Source of the DNA: Paenibacillus piscarius
Lineage (GTDB): Bacteria; Bacillota; Bacilli; Paenibacillales; Paenibacillaceae
Assembly: GCF_022234545.1 (NCBI RefSeq)
Contig: NZ_JAIEUI010000018.1
Span: 1 to 64,000 of the forward strand
Length of the DNA stretch: 64,000 nucleotides
Direction of reading: 5' to 3'
The position numbers and the translations under genes were made by a program. The notes beneath the pieces were generated by a model. That model did no database searches. It saw only the letters and a list, made by a program, of their open reading frames with translations, and was not told where the DNA came from. The stretch's first letter is position 1. The number at the start of each line of letters is the position of its first letter. Shown here in pieces: positions 17,238 to 25,868 of this stretch.

Positions 17238-17726
17238 TCATACCTCTCTTTGCAGCTTGACACTGCATTCGGACGTTGTTGTGGTGGCGTACTCTATGAA
17301 GTTCACAGAGCCGTTAAAGTTCAAATAAGCTTCGTAGCGTAGGCGGATGGCGGGTAGGCTAATGAAATCCAGAACGTTCTCCTTGGCCACCCATCTGCAA
17401 TCACTGGTTTCATCAGAGGTTGCTAACTCTCCCCCCACAGCTTTGCACACGAAATCAAACATTACCTTCGTAGGAACATCAGTTACACCATCATACCATT
17501 TATGAACCGCTGTATTTGAAATGACATTGACTAAATGACTGACAGTGGCGTCTATTCCGCTTTCCTCTTTGATTTCACGTATCACCCCATCGATAAGGTT
17601 CTCTCCAATTTCAGTTATCCCTCCAGGATACACCCAGCCATCATCATGAGCTTTTACTAATAGGATATTTCCCTTCCCATCTTCAACAATTCCACCTGCC
17701 GACACGATATGCGTGGGAAACGCCAT
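17238..17726 (-). CDS. Nudix hydrolase
   Basis: 162 residues with a complete Nudix box (residues 35-57: GG, five residues, E, then REIKEESG), which binds metal and hydrolyses nucleoside diphosphate-linked compounds. The exact substrate is not readable. It is divergent from the nitrilase-like gene at 17812; the gap of about 85 bp should hold both promoters. Confidence 0.9.
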   Translation of the reverse strand: MAFPTHIVSAGGIVEDGKGNILLVKAHDDGWVYPGGITEIGENLIDGVIREIKEESGIDATVSHLVNVISNTAVHKWYDGVTDVPTKVMFDFVCKAVGGELATSDETSDCRWVAKENVLDFISLPAIRLRYEAYLNFNGSVNFIEYATTTTSECSVKLQREV

Positions 17727-17811
17727 TTTACTACCTCCATTTTGAAGTGATTATGTGTTTCAGAAAATGATATAATTCTTGTATTATGCTGGATACGACT
17801 GGAGTGACGAA

Positions 17812-18411
17812 ATGAAAATCCTAATTACGCAACCCCGGTTAGAGCAAACTATCAGTCAACTTGAGCATGAATTACAGAGCAACAACTCTGCGGATATAGT
17901 GATATTTCCAGAGGGGTACTTGAATGAAAATGTTGAAGCAGCATGTGCTTTGGCCAAACAATTCAATATCATCCTGATCGGTGGATATCGGAGAATGAAC
18001 GATAGACCGAAGGATAGAGCCATTATTATCGATCGTTCAGGGACGGTTATACTGGATAGAATAAAGTATAGCCCAACATCCTTTGTCGAAGTTGAAGGAC
18101 TAACGCTGGGTCACATTCTGTGTGATGAATTAATTGTACAAGGAATTAAGAACGAAAACGAAGTTAATATAGATTTAGTGGTACATCCGATTGGTGTAGG
18201 AATGTTTAGTGAAGAACAATTTCAGGAGTGGATCGATCAAGCCCGGAAAATTGCAATCACTTATCAAACGATGATCATTGGTACGAGTCACGCAGACGGC
18301 TCCTATGGCGATACTGGCATATCCATACCCATATCCTATTGCTTCGATAAGAATGGAGATGAGATTTTTATCGCTAAAAATGACGTTCGATCCCGGCTAT
18401 TGAATATTTGA
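17812..18411 (+). CDS. carbon-nitrogen hydrolase (nitrilase) superfamily-like protein
   Basis: 199 residues from MKILITQPR; GGAGTG lies 7 bp upstream, so this start is preferred over the ATG at 17779. The nitrilase triad is suggested by E in FPEGYL, K in DRIKYS and C in ILCDEL. The protein is shorter than usual (about 260-300), and the triad spacing is compressed, so activity is uncertain. A TATAAT at 17771-17776 could be its -10. It forms a pair with the next gene (6-bp gap). Confidence 0.65.
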   Translation: MKILITQPRLEQTISQLEHELQSNNSADIVIFPEGYLNENVEAACALAKQFNIILIGGYRRMNDRPKDRAIIIDRSGTVILDRIKYSPTSFVEVEGLTLGHILCDELIVQGIKNENEVNIDLVVHPIGVGMFSEEQFQEWIDQARKIAITYQTMIIGTSHADGSYGDTGISIPISYCFDKNGDEIFIAKNDVRSRLLNI

Positions 18412-18417
18412 AAGGAA

Positions 18418-18744
18418 ATGAATATGAAAATAATAACTTTATGCGGCTCTACAAAGTTCAAAGAACAATTCGAACAGGCGAATGCATTCCTTACCCTTCA
18501 AGGAAATATTGTAATCGGCCTCGCCTTTTTCGAGCAAAGTGAAGGGTTTGAAATCACTGAGCAACAAGCTGAACTGCTTGGCAATCTACATTTTAGAAAA
18601 ATCGATATTTCTGATGAAATATTCGTGATAGATGTGAATGGTTACATTGGAAGCAGCACAAAAAGAGAGATTGAATACGCCAAAGAAAAAGGAAAAGCCA
18701 TTCGTTACTACTCTAATGGTGAAATTCCTGCAAATGTATTCTGA
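18418..18744 (+). CDS. small nucleoside 2-deoxyribosyltransferase-like protein
   Basis: About 108 residues; the ATG at 18424 is better spaced from AAAGGA than the one at 18418. It begins KIITLCGSTKFK, followed by an ISDEIFVIDVNGYIGSSTKREIEYAKEKGK stretch. Both are typical of the nucleoside deoxyribosyltransferase/DUF4406-like Rossmann-type fold. The likely substrate class is nucleotide or nucleoside. It is co-directional with the nitrilase-like gene. Confidence 0.65.
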   Translation: MNMKIITLCGSTKFKEQFEQANAFLTLQGNIVIGLAFFEQSEGFEITEQQAELLGNLHFRKIDISDEIFVIDVNGYIGSSTKREIEYAKEKGKAIRYYSNGEIPANVF

Positions 18745-18787
18745 ACCATAAAATCATGGCGGTTTAAGTGATACAGCTGAAAAGCGA

Positions 18788-19150
18788 CTATGAATGAGAT
18801 TTACAATCGGTCTGAAACTGCGCTCTGCCTTCTAGCACATCACTCAAAAACTTCTGGGAGGCATTTAACTTAGCTTCTATTTCCTGAATTTCTTTGATTT
18901 TCACCCTCACTAATGCTTCCTTCTTCGTATACGAGCTCTCATTGATTAGTACAACTAAATCCTGAATCGTTAAACCCAGAGTGAGCAGCATTCTCACGTC
19001 CTTCAAATAGGTAACCACACCTTCATCGTATACACGGTAATTATTCTCATCCCTTGATATGAACTGCTCAGGAATCAACTGTTTGCGTTCATAGAAGCGC
19101 AAAGTGGATATGGGTAAACCCGTCAGCCTGGAGACCTCATTCGCTTTCAT
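18788..19150 (-). CDS. MerR family transcriptional regulator
   Basis: 120 residues: an N-terminal MerR winged helix (NEVSRLTGLPISTLRFYERKQLI) followed by a coiled helix (EIQEIEAKLNASQKFL) and a short tail. No cysteine-rich metal loop is present, so it is probably not a metal sensor. It is divergent from the nitroreductase at 19289, with a 20-bp dyad between them. Confidence 0.9.
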   Translation of the reverse strand: MKANEVSRLTGLPISTLRFYERKQLIPEQFISRDENNYRVYDEGVVTYLKDVRMLLTLGLTIQDLVVLINESSYTKKEALVRVKIKEIQEIEAKLNASQKFLSDVLEGRAQFQTDCKSHS

Positions 19151-19189
19151 ATTCTCCCCCCTTCTATTTCAATCCTTAATTTATACTTG

Positions 19190-19209
19190 CTATAAACCAA
19201 GGTTCATAG
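19190..19209. promoter_or_regulatory. probable MerR operator
   Basis: CTATAAACCAAGGTTCATAG is a 20-bp inverted repeat with one mismatch per arm, in the MerR/nitroreductase divergent region. That is the expected kind of site for MerR-type control. Confidence 0.6.
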
Positions 19210-19288
19210 TTCAAAATAAAAATATGATAACCCGGGACAGCGCTGCTGTCAAAATAATGGGTTACCTCAGAAGGAGTGGAGTGTATTT

Positions 19289-19927
19289 ATGCTGGAACAT
19301 ATTCAAAATAACGACTTTGTCAACATTCTGACTGGCCGCCGTTCCATACGGCAGTACGATGAGAACGTCAAAATACCGGAGGAAGAAATGCACGCTATAA
19401 TTCAGGAGGCAAGCTTGGCGCCTTCTTCTGCGAATATGCAGCCATGGCGGGTAATCGTGGTTCAATCTCATGAAGGGAAAGACAAGCTTCGCCCTCTGGT
19501 CCAGTTCAATACCCGGCAAAATGATACCTCTGCGGCGATGCTCATCATTCTGGGAGATACACAGAGCGAATTATACGTAGAGAAAATTTATGATAATGCT
19601 GTGGAGCAAGGGAAAATGCCCAAAGACATCCGCGACAAGCAGGTTGCGCAAATTCTGGGCATGTATCCGCAGATCCCTAGAGAATTAAAGGTTGAAATTG
19701 CCAAAATTGACGCAAGCTTATTCGCAATGCAGCTGATGCTGGTCGCCCGTGCGCATGGGTATGACACCAATCCGATGGCAGGCTTTGAACGCGATCAGGT
19801 TGTAAGCGCCTTTGATTTGGACGACCAGCGGTATGTTCCGGTCATGATCCTATCCATCGGCAAAGCCAAAGATGAGGGCCATGAATCCGTGCGGCTGGGC
19901 AGCGGGGAAATTACCTTTTGGCGCTAA
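19289..19927 (+). CDS. nitroreductase family protein
   Basis: A 212-residue FMN-dependent oxidoreductase. It has the N-terminal RRSIRQYDE motif, APSSANMQPW (substrate and FMN contact) and a C-terminal MILSIGKAKDEG. It is divergent from a MerR gene and convergent with an HxlR gene (16 bp). Likely roles are quinone, nitro-compound or electrophile detoxification. It is similar in family, not closely in sequence, to the protein at 23253. Confidence 0.9.
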   Translation: MLEHIQNNDFVNILTGRRSIRQYDENVKIPEEEMHAIIQEASLAPSSANMQPWRVIVVQSHEGKDKLRPLVQFNTRQNDTSAAMLIILGDTQSELYVEKIYDNAVEQGKMPKDIRDKQVAQILGMYPQIPRELKVEIAKIDASLFAMQLMLVARAHGYDTNPMAGFERDQVVSAFDLDDQRYVPVMILSIGKAKDEGHESVRLGSGEITFWR

Positions 19928-19943
19928 TGTGAATGGGTGGACC

Positions 19944-20285
19944 TCACCGGTTCTGTGCTCCCCACTCGCACAGCTGCTCCAACACTGGCAGCAGTGTCTG
20001 CCCTTTCGGTGTCAGCGAGTACTCCACTTTGGGCGGAATCTGCGGATACTCCACGCGCTTCACCAGCCCGTCAGCCTCCAGCTCCTTAAGCTGCGCGCTG
20101 AGAACCTTGTACGTCACCGCTCCGAGTTGTCTCTGCATTTCGTTGAAGCGAATCGACGGTTTGGCGGACAGCAGATACAGAATCGCCATCTTCCACTTCC
20201 CGCCGATCACCGACAGCGTATAACCGAACGGCGTGTCTTGGACCACCGTCTCCTTGCCCTTCAGATCCGAAATGCCCATGTTCAC
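19944..20285 (-). CDS. HxlR family transcriptional regulator
   Basis: 113 residues with the HxlR winged-helix pattern: VIGGKWKMAILYLL, IRFNEMQRQLGAVTYKVLSAQLKELEADGLV, VEYSLTPKGQ. Family members sense electrophiles or aldehydes and control oxidoreductases. It is divergent from the RidA gene, with ACTATCC repeats in between. ATG 20285 or the ATG two codons later are both possible starts. Confidence 0.9.
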   Translation of the reverse strand: MNMGISDLKGKETVVQDTPFGYTLSVIGGKWKMAILYLLSAKPSIRFNEMQRQLGAVTYKVLSAQLKELEADGLVKRVEYPQIPPKVEYSLTPKGQTLLPVLEQLCEWGAQNR

Positions 20286-20329
20286 ACTATCCTTTCGGAT
20301 AGTAGCCCACTTCTTTGTGCGTACTATCC
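20286..20329. promoter_or_regulatory. HxlR operator region with ACTATCC repeats
   Basis: ACTATCC-TTTC-GGATAGT (20286-20303) is a perfect inverted repeat, and a third ACTATCC lies at 20323-20329, just upstream of a TATAAT at 20348-20353 that would serve the RidA gene. This arrangement fits repression of both divergent genes by HxlR. Confidence 0.7.
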
Positions 20330-20384
20330 CTTTGTTTTTGCTCAGTCTATAATAGCTTTACTTTGAAGTAAAGGGGCTAGAGCA

Positions 20385-20765
20385 ATGACAACGATTCGAA
20401 CGTACAACCATAATCTCTGGGATCATGGAATCTCGCAGGGGTACCTTGTGGACAACACGCTGTATATCTCGGGACAGTTCTCCCATGATACGGAGGGCAG
20501 CTTCGTCGGAGCAGGCGATATTCAGGCACAGATGACGCAGACGCTGAAGAATTTGGATACCGTGTTACAAGAGTTCGGAGCAACCAAGGATAATCTGGCT
20601 TACGTGGAGCTGTATCTGACGAATGCGCAGGAGCACGGGGAAACCGCGATCGGACTGTTCAAAAGCTATGTCGGAGAGCACCGGCCGGCAGGGAGCATGA
20701 TCGGGGTGACTTACCTGGCATTTCCGGAACAGTGGGTAGAGGTGCGGGCTGTGGCGCATTTATGA
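20385..20765 (+). CDS. RidA/YjgF family protein
   Basis: A 126-residue trimeric-type RidA fold: LYISGQFSHD, ITQ-like MTQTLKNLDTVLQEFGA, YLTN, and the C-terminal VEVRAVAHL. The family hydrolyses reactive enamine/imine intermediates. The usual substrate-contacting Arg near the VEVRAVA end is retained. It is divergent from HxlR and probably repressed by it. Confidence 0.85.
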   Translation: MTTIRTYNHNLWDHGISQGYLVDNTLYISGQFSHDTEGSFVGAGDIQAQMTQTLKNLDTVLQEFGATKDNLAYVELYLTNAQEHGETAIGLFKSYVGEHRPAGSMIGVTYLAFPEQWVEVRAVAHL

Positions 20766-20815
20766 ATCTGTGCACCTGGATAACGAGGAATACATGTGAA
20801 TTAATTTCTCATATA

Positions 20816-20851
20816 AAAATAGGAGAGTCAGACCTGTCACAGGTCTGACTC
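20816..20851 (-). terminator. terminator of the XRE/67-residue gene unit
   Basis: GAGTCAGACCTGT pairs with ACAGGTCTGACTC around a single base, followed on the minus strand by CTATTTTTATAT. It lies past the stop at 20906. Confidence 0.85.
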
Positions 20852-20905
20852 TCACCTCTCCGCTTTATCACTAACGATTCAGGTAAACACTGCTCCTCAA
20901 ACCTT

Positions 20906-21109
20906 CTATGGCAGCAACCCCATATACATAAGCTCGGACGGATTCGCAGGGTTGTGGCCCAAGCCGACCCGGTCTCCAGCACGCGGAATTTGGATTTTCG
21001 ATACGAGCGTTTCTAGTGTCTTCTGATACGTGCTCCCATCGCTCTCTGTCACATTCAACACGAGGACAAGGATCGGATCGAAATTAATGAGCTTTCCCGT
21101 ATCCGTCAC
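20906..21109 (-). CDS. small protein coupled to an XRE regulator, unknown function
   Basis: 67 residues starting at GTG, whose first bases overlap the TGA of the XRE gene (GTGA overlap). The sequence (FDPILVLVLNVTE, then RAGDRVGLGHNPANPSELMYMG) suggests a small beta-rich, OB- or SH3-like fold. No family was recognised. The tight coupling suggests that it acts with the regulator. Confidence 0.6.
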   Translation of the reverse strand: MTDTGKLINFDPILVLVLNVTESDGSTYQKTLETLVSKIQIPRAGDRVGLGHNPANPSELMYMGLLP

Positions 21110-21669
21110 AGAGTCCCCGGTTCCACAAGCGCGATTAGGCGGTTCACATCATCCAGCACGTTGTAATAAAGGCTTTTGGAGCGGAAATACTGGATTTTAT
21201 ATAGCAGAAGCGCTTTTTTTAAGGGTAATGGCAGACCGACTTCGTCAGGCTTTCCGTACTTCTCCAAATAATGATTCAGGTAGGATTGATGCAAGTAGTC
21301 GTAAGCGGTCTGATCGTTGATCTGCTGATAATAAACGGCTTTCATAAGGGCCGTCGTTAACTCTACAACGAGCGCATCATCCCGATCGTCCAGAGCATCC
21401 ACATAGCTTTCGGATACCGCCCCCCCGGACATGGTCTGGAAAATGTGCTCCGCCCGCTTCAGCGCCTGCTCATCCGTAGTGGCTGCGGCGGTCAAATAAC
21501 TGACGGGGACGCCTAGACGGCCCGCAATATGCTCCGCCAAATCGTCGGCCAACGGATACCTGCCTGCTAATATATTGGCAAAATGAGCCTGAGTAACAAG
21601 TCCCTCCACGAGGTCTTTCCTCGATATTTGCTTTTTCTTGCACAGAAGCTCGATACGTTCCTTGAGCAT
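21106..21669 (-). CDS. XRE-family HTH protein
   Basis: 187 residues from MLKERIELLC, with AGGGGAG 4 bp before the ATG. Residues 1-55 are an XRE-like HTH (ISRKDLVEGLVTQAHFANILAGRYPLADDLAEHIAGRLGV). The remainder is helical, with no clear TPR signature. It probably regulates its own unit with the 67-residue protein. It lies 50 bp after the transglutaminase-like gene, in a co-directional run with AraC and nitroreductase genes. Confidence 0.75.
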   Translation of the reverse strand: MLKERIELLCKKKQISRKDLVEGLVTQAHFANILAGRYPLADDLAEHIAGRLGVPVSYLTAAATTDEQALKRAEHIFQTMSGGAVSESYVDALDDRDDALVVELTTALMKAVYYQQINDQTAYDYLHQSYLNHYLEKYGKPDEVGLPLPLKKALLLYKIQYFRSKSLYYNVLDDVNRLIALVEPGTL

Positions 21670-21719
21670 AAGACTCCCCTCTGCCTTCTTAAACCTATAT
21701 ATCACTCCATTTTATCAAA

Positions 21720-22424
21720 TTATCCTTCCTCCCGCCTGATGTGATCCACATTCCGGTTCATCAGATGCCGGACCACCCTGCTGTAAATTATTTTCTTGAA
21801 CGCGCTGAGTCCTTGCGGATGAGCCGTGAAGAAGGCATCGGGGCTGTCGTAAATACCGAAATCCTGAACGATGCCTTCTTTTTGCACGTAGGTATCATTT
21901 TCGTTCCAATAGATATCCGGCTTTTGAAAATTATTGGTCGCAACACCATACCCGCAAAATGAACCCGTACACTGCTCAAATTTTTGCTGCAGCTTGGTCA
22001 AATAGGGGACATCCAGTATAAATCCCTCAATATTTAGCCACTTGCCTTCATATAGCACTTCTACCCAGCTATGAATGATCTCCCGGGGGGACAATTGGTA
22101 ATACCACCCCTTTATGGCCCCCTTTTGCAGCTTCTTATCAATGGTAAATCCATGCATACGGCAGGGCACGCCCACAGCTCTTAGCAGCGCCATAAACAGC
22201 ACACCCTTTGTATTACACTGGCCGTAGCCATCTTGCAAGACTTCCGAGGCCGGAATATCATCCGCCCGGTTATAGCCGAACCGGATTTCGTCACGGACAT
22301 AGTTATAGATGCCGAGAATCTGGTCCTTCCTGGACATCGAATCCCACCGGCGGCTGTGAACAATTTGCTGGATCAGCGGGTGAGAATAGTTCAGCAAATC
22401 AGTTTCTTTCAAATATGCACTCAT
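21720..22424 (-). CDS. transglutaminase-like domain protein
   Basis: 234 residues from MSAYLKETDL; AGGAGG lies 8 bp upstream. The papain-like transglutaminase core is seen: the nucleophile Cys in GYGQCNTKG, the His in EIIHSWVEV and an acidic residue in the NIEGFILD strand. Prokaryotic members are cysteine proteases or amidases more often than cross-linkers. It sits 29 bp downstream of the AraC regulator on the same strand, so co-regulation is likely. Confidence 0.82.
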   Translation of the reverse strand: MSAYLKETDLLNYSHPLIQQIVHSRRWDSMSRKDQILGIYNYVRDEIRFGYNRADDIPASEVLQDGYGQCNTKGVLFMALLRAVGVPCRMHGFTIDKKLQKGAIKGWYYQLSPREIIHSWVEVLYEGKWLNIEGFILDVPYLTKLQQKFEQCTGSFCGYGVATNNFQKPDIYWNENDTYVQKEGIVQDFGIYDSPDAFFTAHPQGLSAFKKIIYSRVVRHLMNRNVDHIRREEG

Positions 22425-22453
22425 GGAACACACCTCCTGCACCCATTGTACGG

Positions 22454-23218
22454 TTAATGCAGGCTGGAAACTTTTAAAAAGACGCTATCTTTACGGATAT
22501 CCTTCGCCGTCATGCCCAGCAACTGCTTGCTGGTGGCAGCTAAGTGGGACGGACTGTCAAAGCCTGCGGCCATCGCCGCATCCGTAATGCTGTGCCCGGC
22601 AAAAATGAAATAGGTCGCCTTCTGCAGCTTGTGCAGCACCATGTAGCCGCTTAGTGAAATACCTGTATTCTCTTTGAAGAGATGCGACAATCTGCTGTTG
22701 GACAAACCTAACTGCCGGGCATATTGACTTACGGAGTGTTCGGAGTCGGTGCAATCTTTGATGAGCCGAATGAACTCTCTTATTCTCGGATCAACAATAG
22801 CGGTGTTCACCTGCTGTACGCCCAATAGCCTCATGAGCTGTCCCAGAAAAGAACGATAGCTGTCCGGGTCCTGAACGCCGGCATACTCTTGTTGCACAAA
22901 TTTGCGAATGCTCTTCATCATTCCTGGCGGAAACACATAATACCGCTGCCCCTCCAGAACCCGCTTAAAGCTTGCAGCCAGCTCAGAGGTGCTGTCGATC
23001 AGAAGGAGCATCAACGGGTGTCCCGCCTCTTTTAACCGGTGAACGACATTCGAGTTGATAATCATGCCTGGACAACGCAAGCTTAGCCCCTCTACCTCAA
23101 TGTCAAATTCACCCGTCAATGAGAACGTCACCTGCACAAAAGAATGCCGGTGCTCTTCCGCATCAATCGAATCGGACACCACCATCAAATGATGCTCCGC
23201 TCCATATAAATTCATCAT
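22454..23218 (-). CDS. AraC family transcriptional regulator
   Basis: 254 residues: an N-terminal cupin-like ligand domain (1-130, with HRHSFVQVTFSLTGEFDIEVEG) and a C-terminal double HTH (SVSQYARQLGLSNSRLSHLFKENTGISLSGYMVLHKLQKA, then AMAAGFDSPSHLAATSKQLLGM). It lies between the nitroreductase upstream and the transglutaminase-like gene downstream, all on the minus strand. Confidence 0.88.
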   Translation of the reverse strand: MMNLYGAEHHLMVVSDSIDAEEHRHSFVQVTFSLTGEFDIEVEGLSLRCPGMIINSNVVHRLKEAGHPLMLLLIDSTSELAASFKRVLEGQRYYVFPPGMMKSIRKFVQQEYAGVQDPDSYRSFLGQLMRLLGVQQVNTAIVDPRIREFIRLIKDCTDSEHSVSQYARQLGLSNSRLSHLFKENTGISLSGYMVLHKLQKATYFIFAGHSITDAAMAAGFDSPSHLAATSKQLLGMTAKDIRKDSVFLKVSSLH

Positions 23219-23252
23219 GTTCTAATCACTCCAGGCTTATTTCCTTATAAAA

Positions 23253-23882
23253 TCACGAAGGTATCCGATCTATAAACGTTATATCCTCAACATCATGTCT
23301 TACAGTAGAGTGACCCGCTTGAATCCCTCTGCCCACACTTAATAACATAATGTCTTCATAGTGCCGGGGAATATTGAGCTCTGCAAAAAGGGCAGCTTTA
23401 TCATAACCTGACATCGTGATGGTCTGGTACCCTTTTTCGTTCAAAATAAGGACTAAGCTCATTGCAGCCAAACTACCATCGCGGACCAGCTCTTTTATAT
23501 AATCCTGATTAGACATGTTTCGATAATATCCAATCGCTGCATTGGTTAAATATGTTTTCGTCTCTTGAGTGAAATAGCCTTTCTCCAAAGCCTGCTCTTG
23601 AATAGCTTGGATATTCTCAGCATGAAAAGCACGGTAATCTCCCAGGATCAAAATCAAATAACTTGAGGTTACAACCTGCTCCTGGTGATATGCAATGGGT
23701 TTAACTTTAGCGCGCAGCTCCTTATCTTCGATGATTAAATAGCGTGTACTCTGAATGTTATTTCCGTTTGGTGATTTGGCTGCCAGTTCAATCGCATCAA
23801 GTATTTCCTTTCTCTCAATCGTATAGTTAGGATCATAATGTCTGACTGATTTCCTGTGTAAAATAATATCCTGTACACTCAT
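23253..23882 (-). CDS. nitroreductase family protein
   Basis: 209 residues from MSVQDIILHRKSVRHYDP; the frame extends to 23918, but this ATG follows GGGGGC. The SPNGNNIQS segment and C-terminal MLLSVGRGIQ fit FMN-dependent nitroreductases. It is divergent from an HxlR gene across about 110 bp and co-directional with AraC. The internal segment EKGYFTQETKTYLTNAA resembles the equivalent part of the paralogue at 19289. Confidence 0.88.
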   Translation of the reverse strand: MSVQDIILHRKSVRHYDPNYTIERKEILDAIELAAKSPNGNNIQSTRYLIIEDKELRAKVKPIAYHQEQVVTSSYLILILGDYRAFHAENIQAIQEQALEKGYFTQETKTYLTNAAIGYYRNMSNQDYIKELVRDGSLAAMSLVLILNEKGYQTITMSGYDKAALFAELNIPRHYEDIMLLSVGRGIQAGHSTVRHDVEDITFIDRIPS

Positions 23883-23992
23883 TTTAACGCCCCCATAGCT
23901 TAGATTTGCTATAATCATCTTATCTGGAGCGTCTGGAATTGAAAATACTGCACTTTATAGTCACTAGGTTACTTCCAAGTAAGGAGGATATC

Positions 23993-24355
23993 ATGAATAA
24001 AATAAATACAGGATTTGATGTGGTACAAAATATCATTAGCGGCAAGTGGAAAAGCATTATCCTGTATCAACTGGGATATGAGCCAAAGCGCACAAAAGAC
24101 TTGCTCAAGATTTGTGAAGGCGTCTCGCATAAAGTTTTAAACGAACAATTAAAGCAACTGCAACAGGACGGATTAGTTCATCGGGCGGTCTATGCAGACG
24201 AGGTTCCCATTAGAGTAGAATACACCATAACAGACTATGGCCGGACACTGCTTCCGTTATTGCAAGAAATGTGTGATGCGGGCGATAACCATCTTAAAAG
24301 AGAGGGAACCCCCGCAGGTAATCATGCAGTCTGCGAACATTCTAAATCCCAGTGA
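23993..24355 (+). CDS. HxlR family transcriptional regulator
   Basis: 120 residues from the ATG at 23993, which has AAGGAGG 5 bp upstream; the longer frame to 23939 lacks a ribosome site. The pattern is IISGKWKSIILYQL, LKICEGVSHKVLNEQLKQLQQDGLV, VEYTITDYG. It is divergent from the nitroreductase it probably controls. Confidence 0.9.
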   Translation: MNKINTGFDVVQNIISGKWKSIILYQLGYEPKRTKDLLKICEGVSHKVLNEQLKQLQQDGLVHRAVYADEVPIRVEYTITDYGRTLLPLLQEMCDAGDNHLKREGTPAGNHAVCEHSKSQ

Positions 24356-24369
24356 TCGAAACAGGAATG

Positions 24370-25131
24370 CTAAGAGCCTGATTTTATCATTAAGTCTAGC
24401 TTATCAACATAAGGGGTGAGCGCCTTCAATAACTCTTCTTGATTCTGTATCTCTTTAGTGGAAAGCCGGTCCATATGGACACTTCCATCGGAATCAGTTA
24501 CCTTGGCACTATAGCCTTGAAGCTCAACTATTATTGGTTTAATCTCCCTAAACTCCTGTTTAGTAAGCCTCTGCTCAGCTTTTTCAAGCAAGCTATCCCA
24601 GAAGGCAACCCGATCTGCATCAGATGCCCTTGCCTTAGGGGCTTCCATTTCGTTCAATTTATTGAAATAGGGTTCAAGCTCCGTCTGTAATTTCTTGTAT
24701 GCCTTCTGTTCTTCCGGATCAAGCTGTTCCAAGTGAAAAACGCCTGCGGCATCTGTCGCTAACAGATTGTAACTGCCCAATTCCTTCAGCAATGACATCA
24801 CGCTGGTCATTTCTTTCTCGCTAAAAACGTGCTTCATACTTTGCAGTTTAGTCTCGAACTCCTCATATTTTTGCCCGGTCACCCCAATGGTAGCTGCTGC
24901 TTCTTTAGAACCATATACACCATCTGCCAAATAATGATAGCCAGCAAACGCTCCAGTTGGAATGATTAATGTAGCTGCCAGAACAACTGCCACGAGCCAC
25001 TTCCTTTTCATTCGTCTTCCCACTTGTACGGTTATGGTCTGATTTAGTATTTTTTCCCTCAGCTCCGGTGGGGCCTTTATATTTCTTGCCTCTTCCTGCA
25101 GGACTATTCGTAACTTTTCATTAAAATTCAT
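24370..25131 (-). CDS. anti-sigma-factor-like single-pass membrane protein (DUF3600-like)
   Basis: 253 residues from MNFNEKLRIV, with GGAGG upstream; it overlaps the end of the sigma-factor gene by 11 bp. Residues 1-45 are cytoplasmic, then RRMKRKWLVAVVLAATLIIP forms a membrane segment. The outer part is a helical duplicated domain (LLKELGSYNLLATDAAGVFH and IVELQGYSAKVTDSDGSVH are similar halves). By position it should bind and restrain the ECF sigma factor. The DUF3600 label is from memory of such proteins. Confidence 0.75.
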   Translation of the reverse strand: MNFNEKLRIVLQEEARNIKAPPELREKILNQTITVQVGRRMKRKWLVAVVLAATLIIPTGAFAGYHYLADGVYGSKEAAATIGVTGQKYEEFETKLQSMKHVFSEKEMTSVMSLLKELGSYNLLATDAAGVFHLEQLDPEEQKAYKKLQTELEPYFNKLNEMEAPKARASDADRVAFWDSLLEKAEQRLTKQEFREIKPIIVELQGYSAKVTDSDGSVHMDRLSTKEIQNQEELLKALTPYVDKLDLMIKSGS

Positions 25132-25705
25132 GCAGATCCTCCACCTTTCCCTTATAAAGGGATTGATTCTCTGGCTTGTGACGTAACTTGCGCAGTGCAG
25201 CATGAATCCGGGATTTCACGGTACCGAGAGGGATACCCAGGATCGCGGCGCTTTCTTCCTGTGATAATTCATTTAAGTAATGCAGAATGATCACCTGCTT
25301 CAGCTTATAGGGGAGGTTTTCTACACTGGCAAGTAAGGATTTATGAGAAATCCTATCCACAACCTCACTTGTAAATTCAGGTTCCATTCCCAAATTGACC
25401 TGCTCTGCCTTTTTGAGAATTCTGAGCTGCGTCCATCTCTTTCTTCGATAGGCATGGATTTGCCGCATTGCTACTCCCATAAGCCACGGTCTAAAGGGAC
25501 GGCTGACATCAAATTGTTCAAGGGATCTGCGCATTTGAATATAAATCTCCTGAACAATATCATCCACCTCAGATTTTTGGCGAACGAGGAAATGCACGGT
25601 TTGATATACATCCTTGATCGTAGCCTCATATAGCTCATTGAATGCTTCACTACTGCCGGCTAGCGTAAGTATAATGAGCTGAGAATAATCTTTTGGATGA
25701 TCCAT
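25121..25705 (-). CDS. ECF-type RNA polymerase sigma factor
   Basis: 194 residues. Region 2 (FHFLV-type VHFLVRQKSEVDDIVQEIYIQM, FRPWLMGVAMRQIHAYRRKRW) and region 4 (LPYKLKQVIILHYLNELSQEESAAILGIPLGTVKSRIHAALRKLR) are complete. It is the first gene of a sigma/anti-sigma operon. The target promoter is not evident. Confidence 0.92.
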   Translation of the reverse strand: MDHPKDYSQLIILTLAGSSEAFNELYEATIKDVYQTVHFLVRQKSEVDDIVQEIYIQMRRSLEQFDVSRPFRPWLMGVAMRQIHAYRRKRWTQLRILKKAEQVNLGMEPEFTSEVVDRISHKSLLASVENLPYKLKQVIILHYLNELSQEESAAILGIPLGTVKSRIHAALRKLRHKPENQSLYKGKVEDLHEF

Positions 25706-25823
25706 CCTTCCCCCTCCTTCGGCCTTACACTATATATTGGTCAATAAAGAATATTTCGTTCGATTTTTTTATTAACACATACTCATGGTTATTCCTGAAC
25801 ATCGGCTAGTCGCGGTTAGAATG

Positions 25824-25868
25824 TACTTGTGTATGGTTCAGCTTAACGGATCTATTGGCGAAAAATGC
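25824..25868 (-). repeat. dispersed terminator-tag repeat, copy 1
   Basis: A roughly 45-bp sequence shared with 62934-62979 and, more weakly, 51013-51046. On the minus strand it begins in the T-tract of the terminator (TTTTTCGCC) and continues ATAGATCCGTTAAGCTGAACC. It follows the gene at 25950-26390. Confidence 0.75.

Noticed and set aside
17771..17776. A full promoter for the nitrilase-like gene
   Set aside because: TATAAT is present, but no -35 box lies at 16-18 bp, so it is mentioned only in the gene entry.
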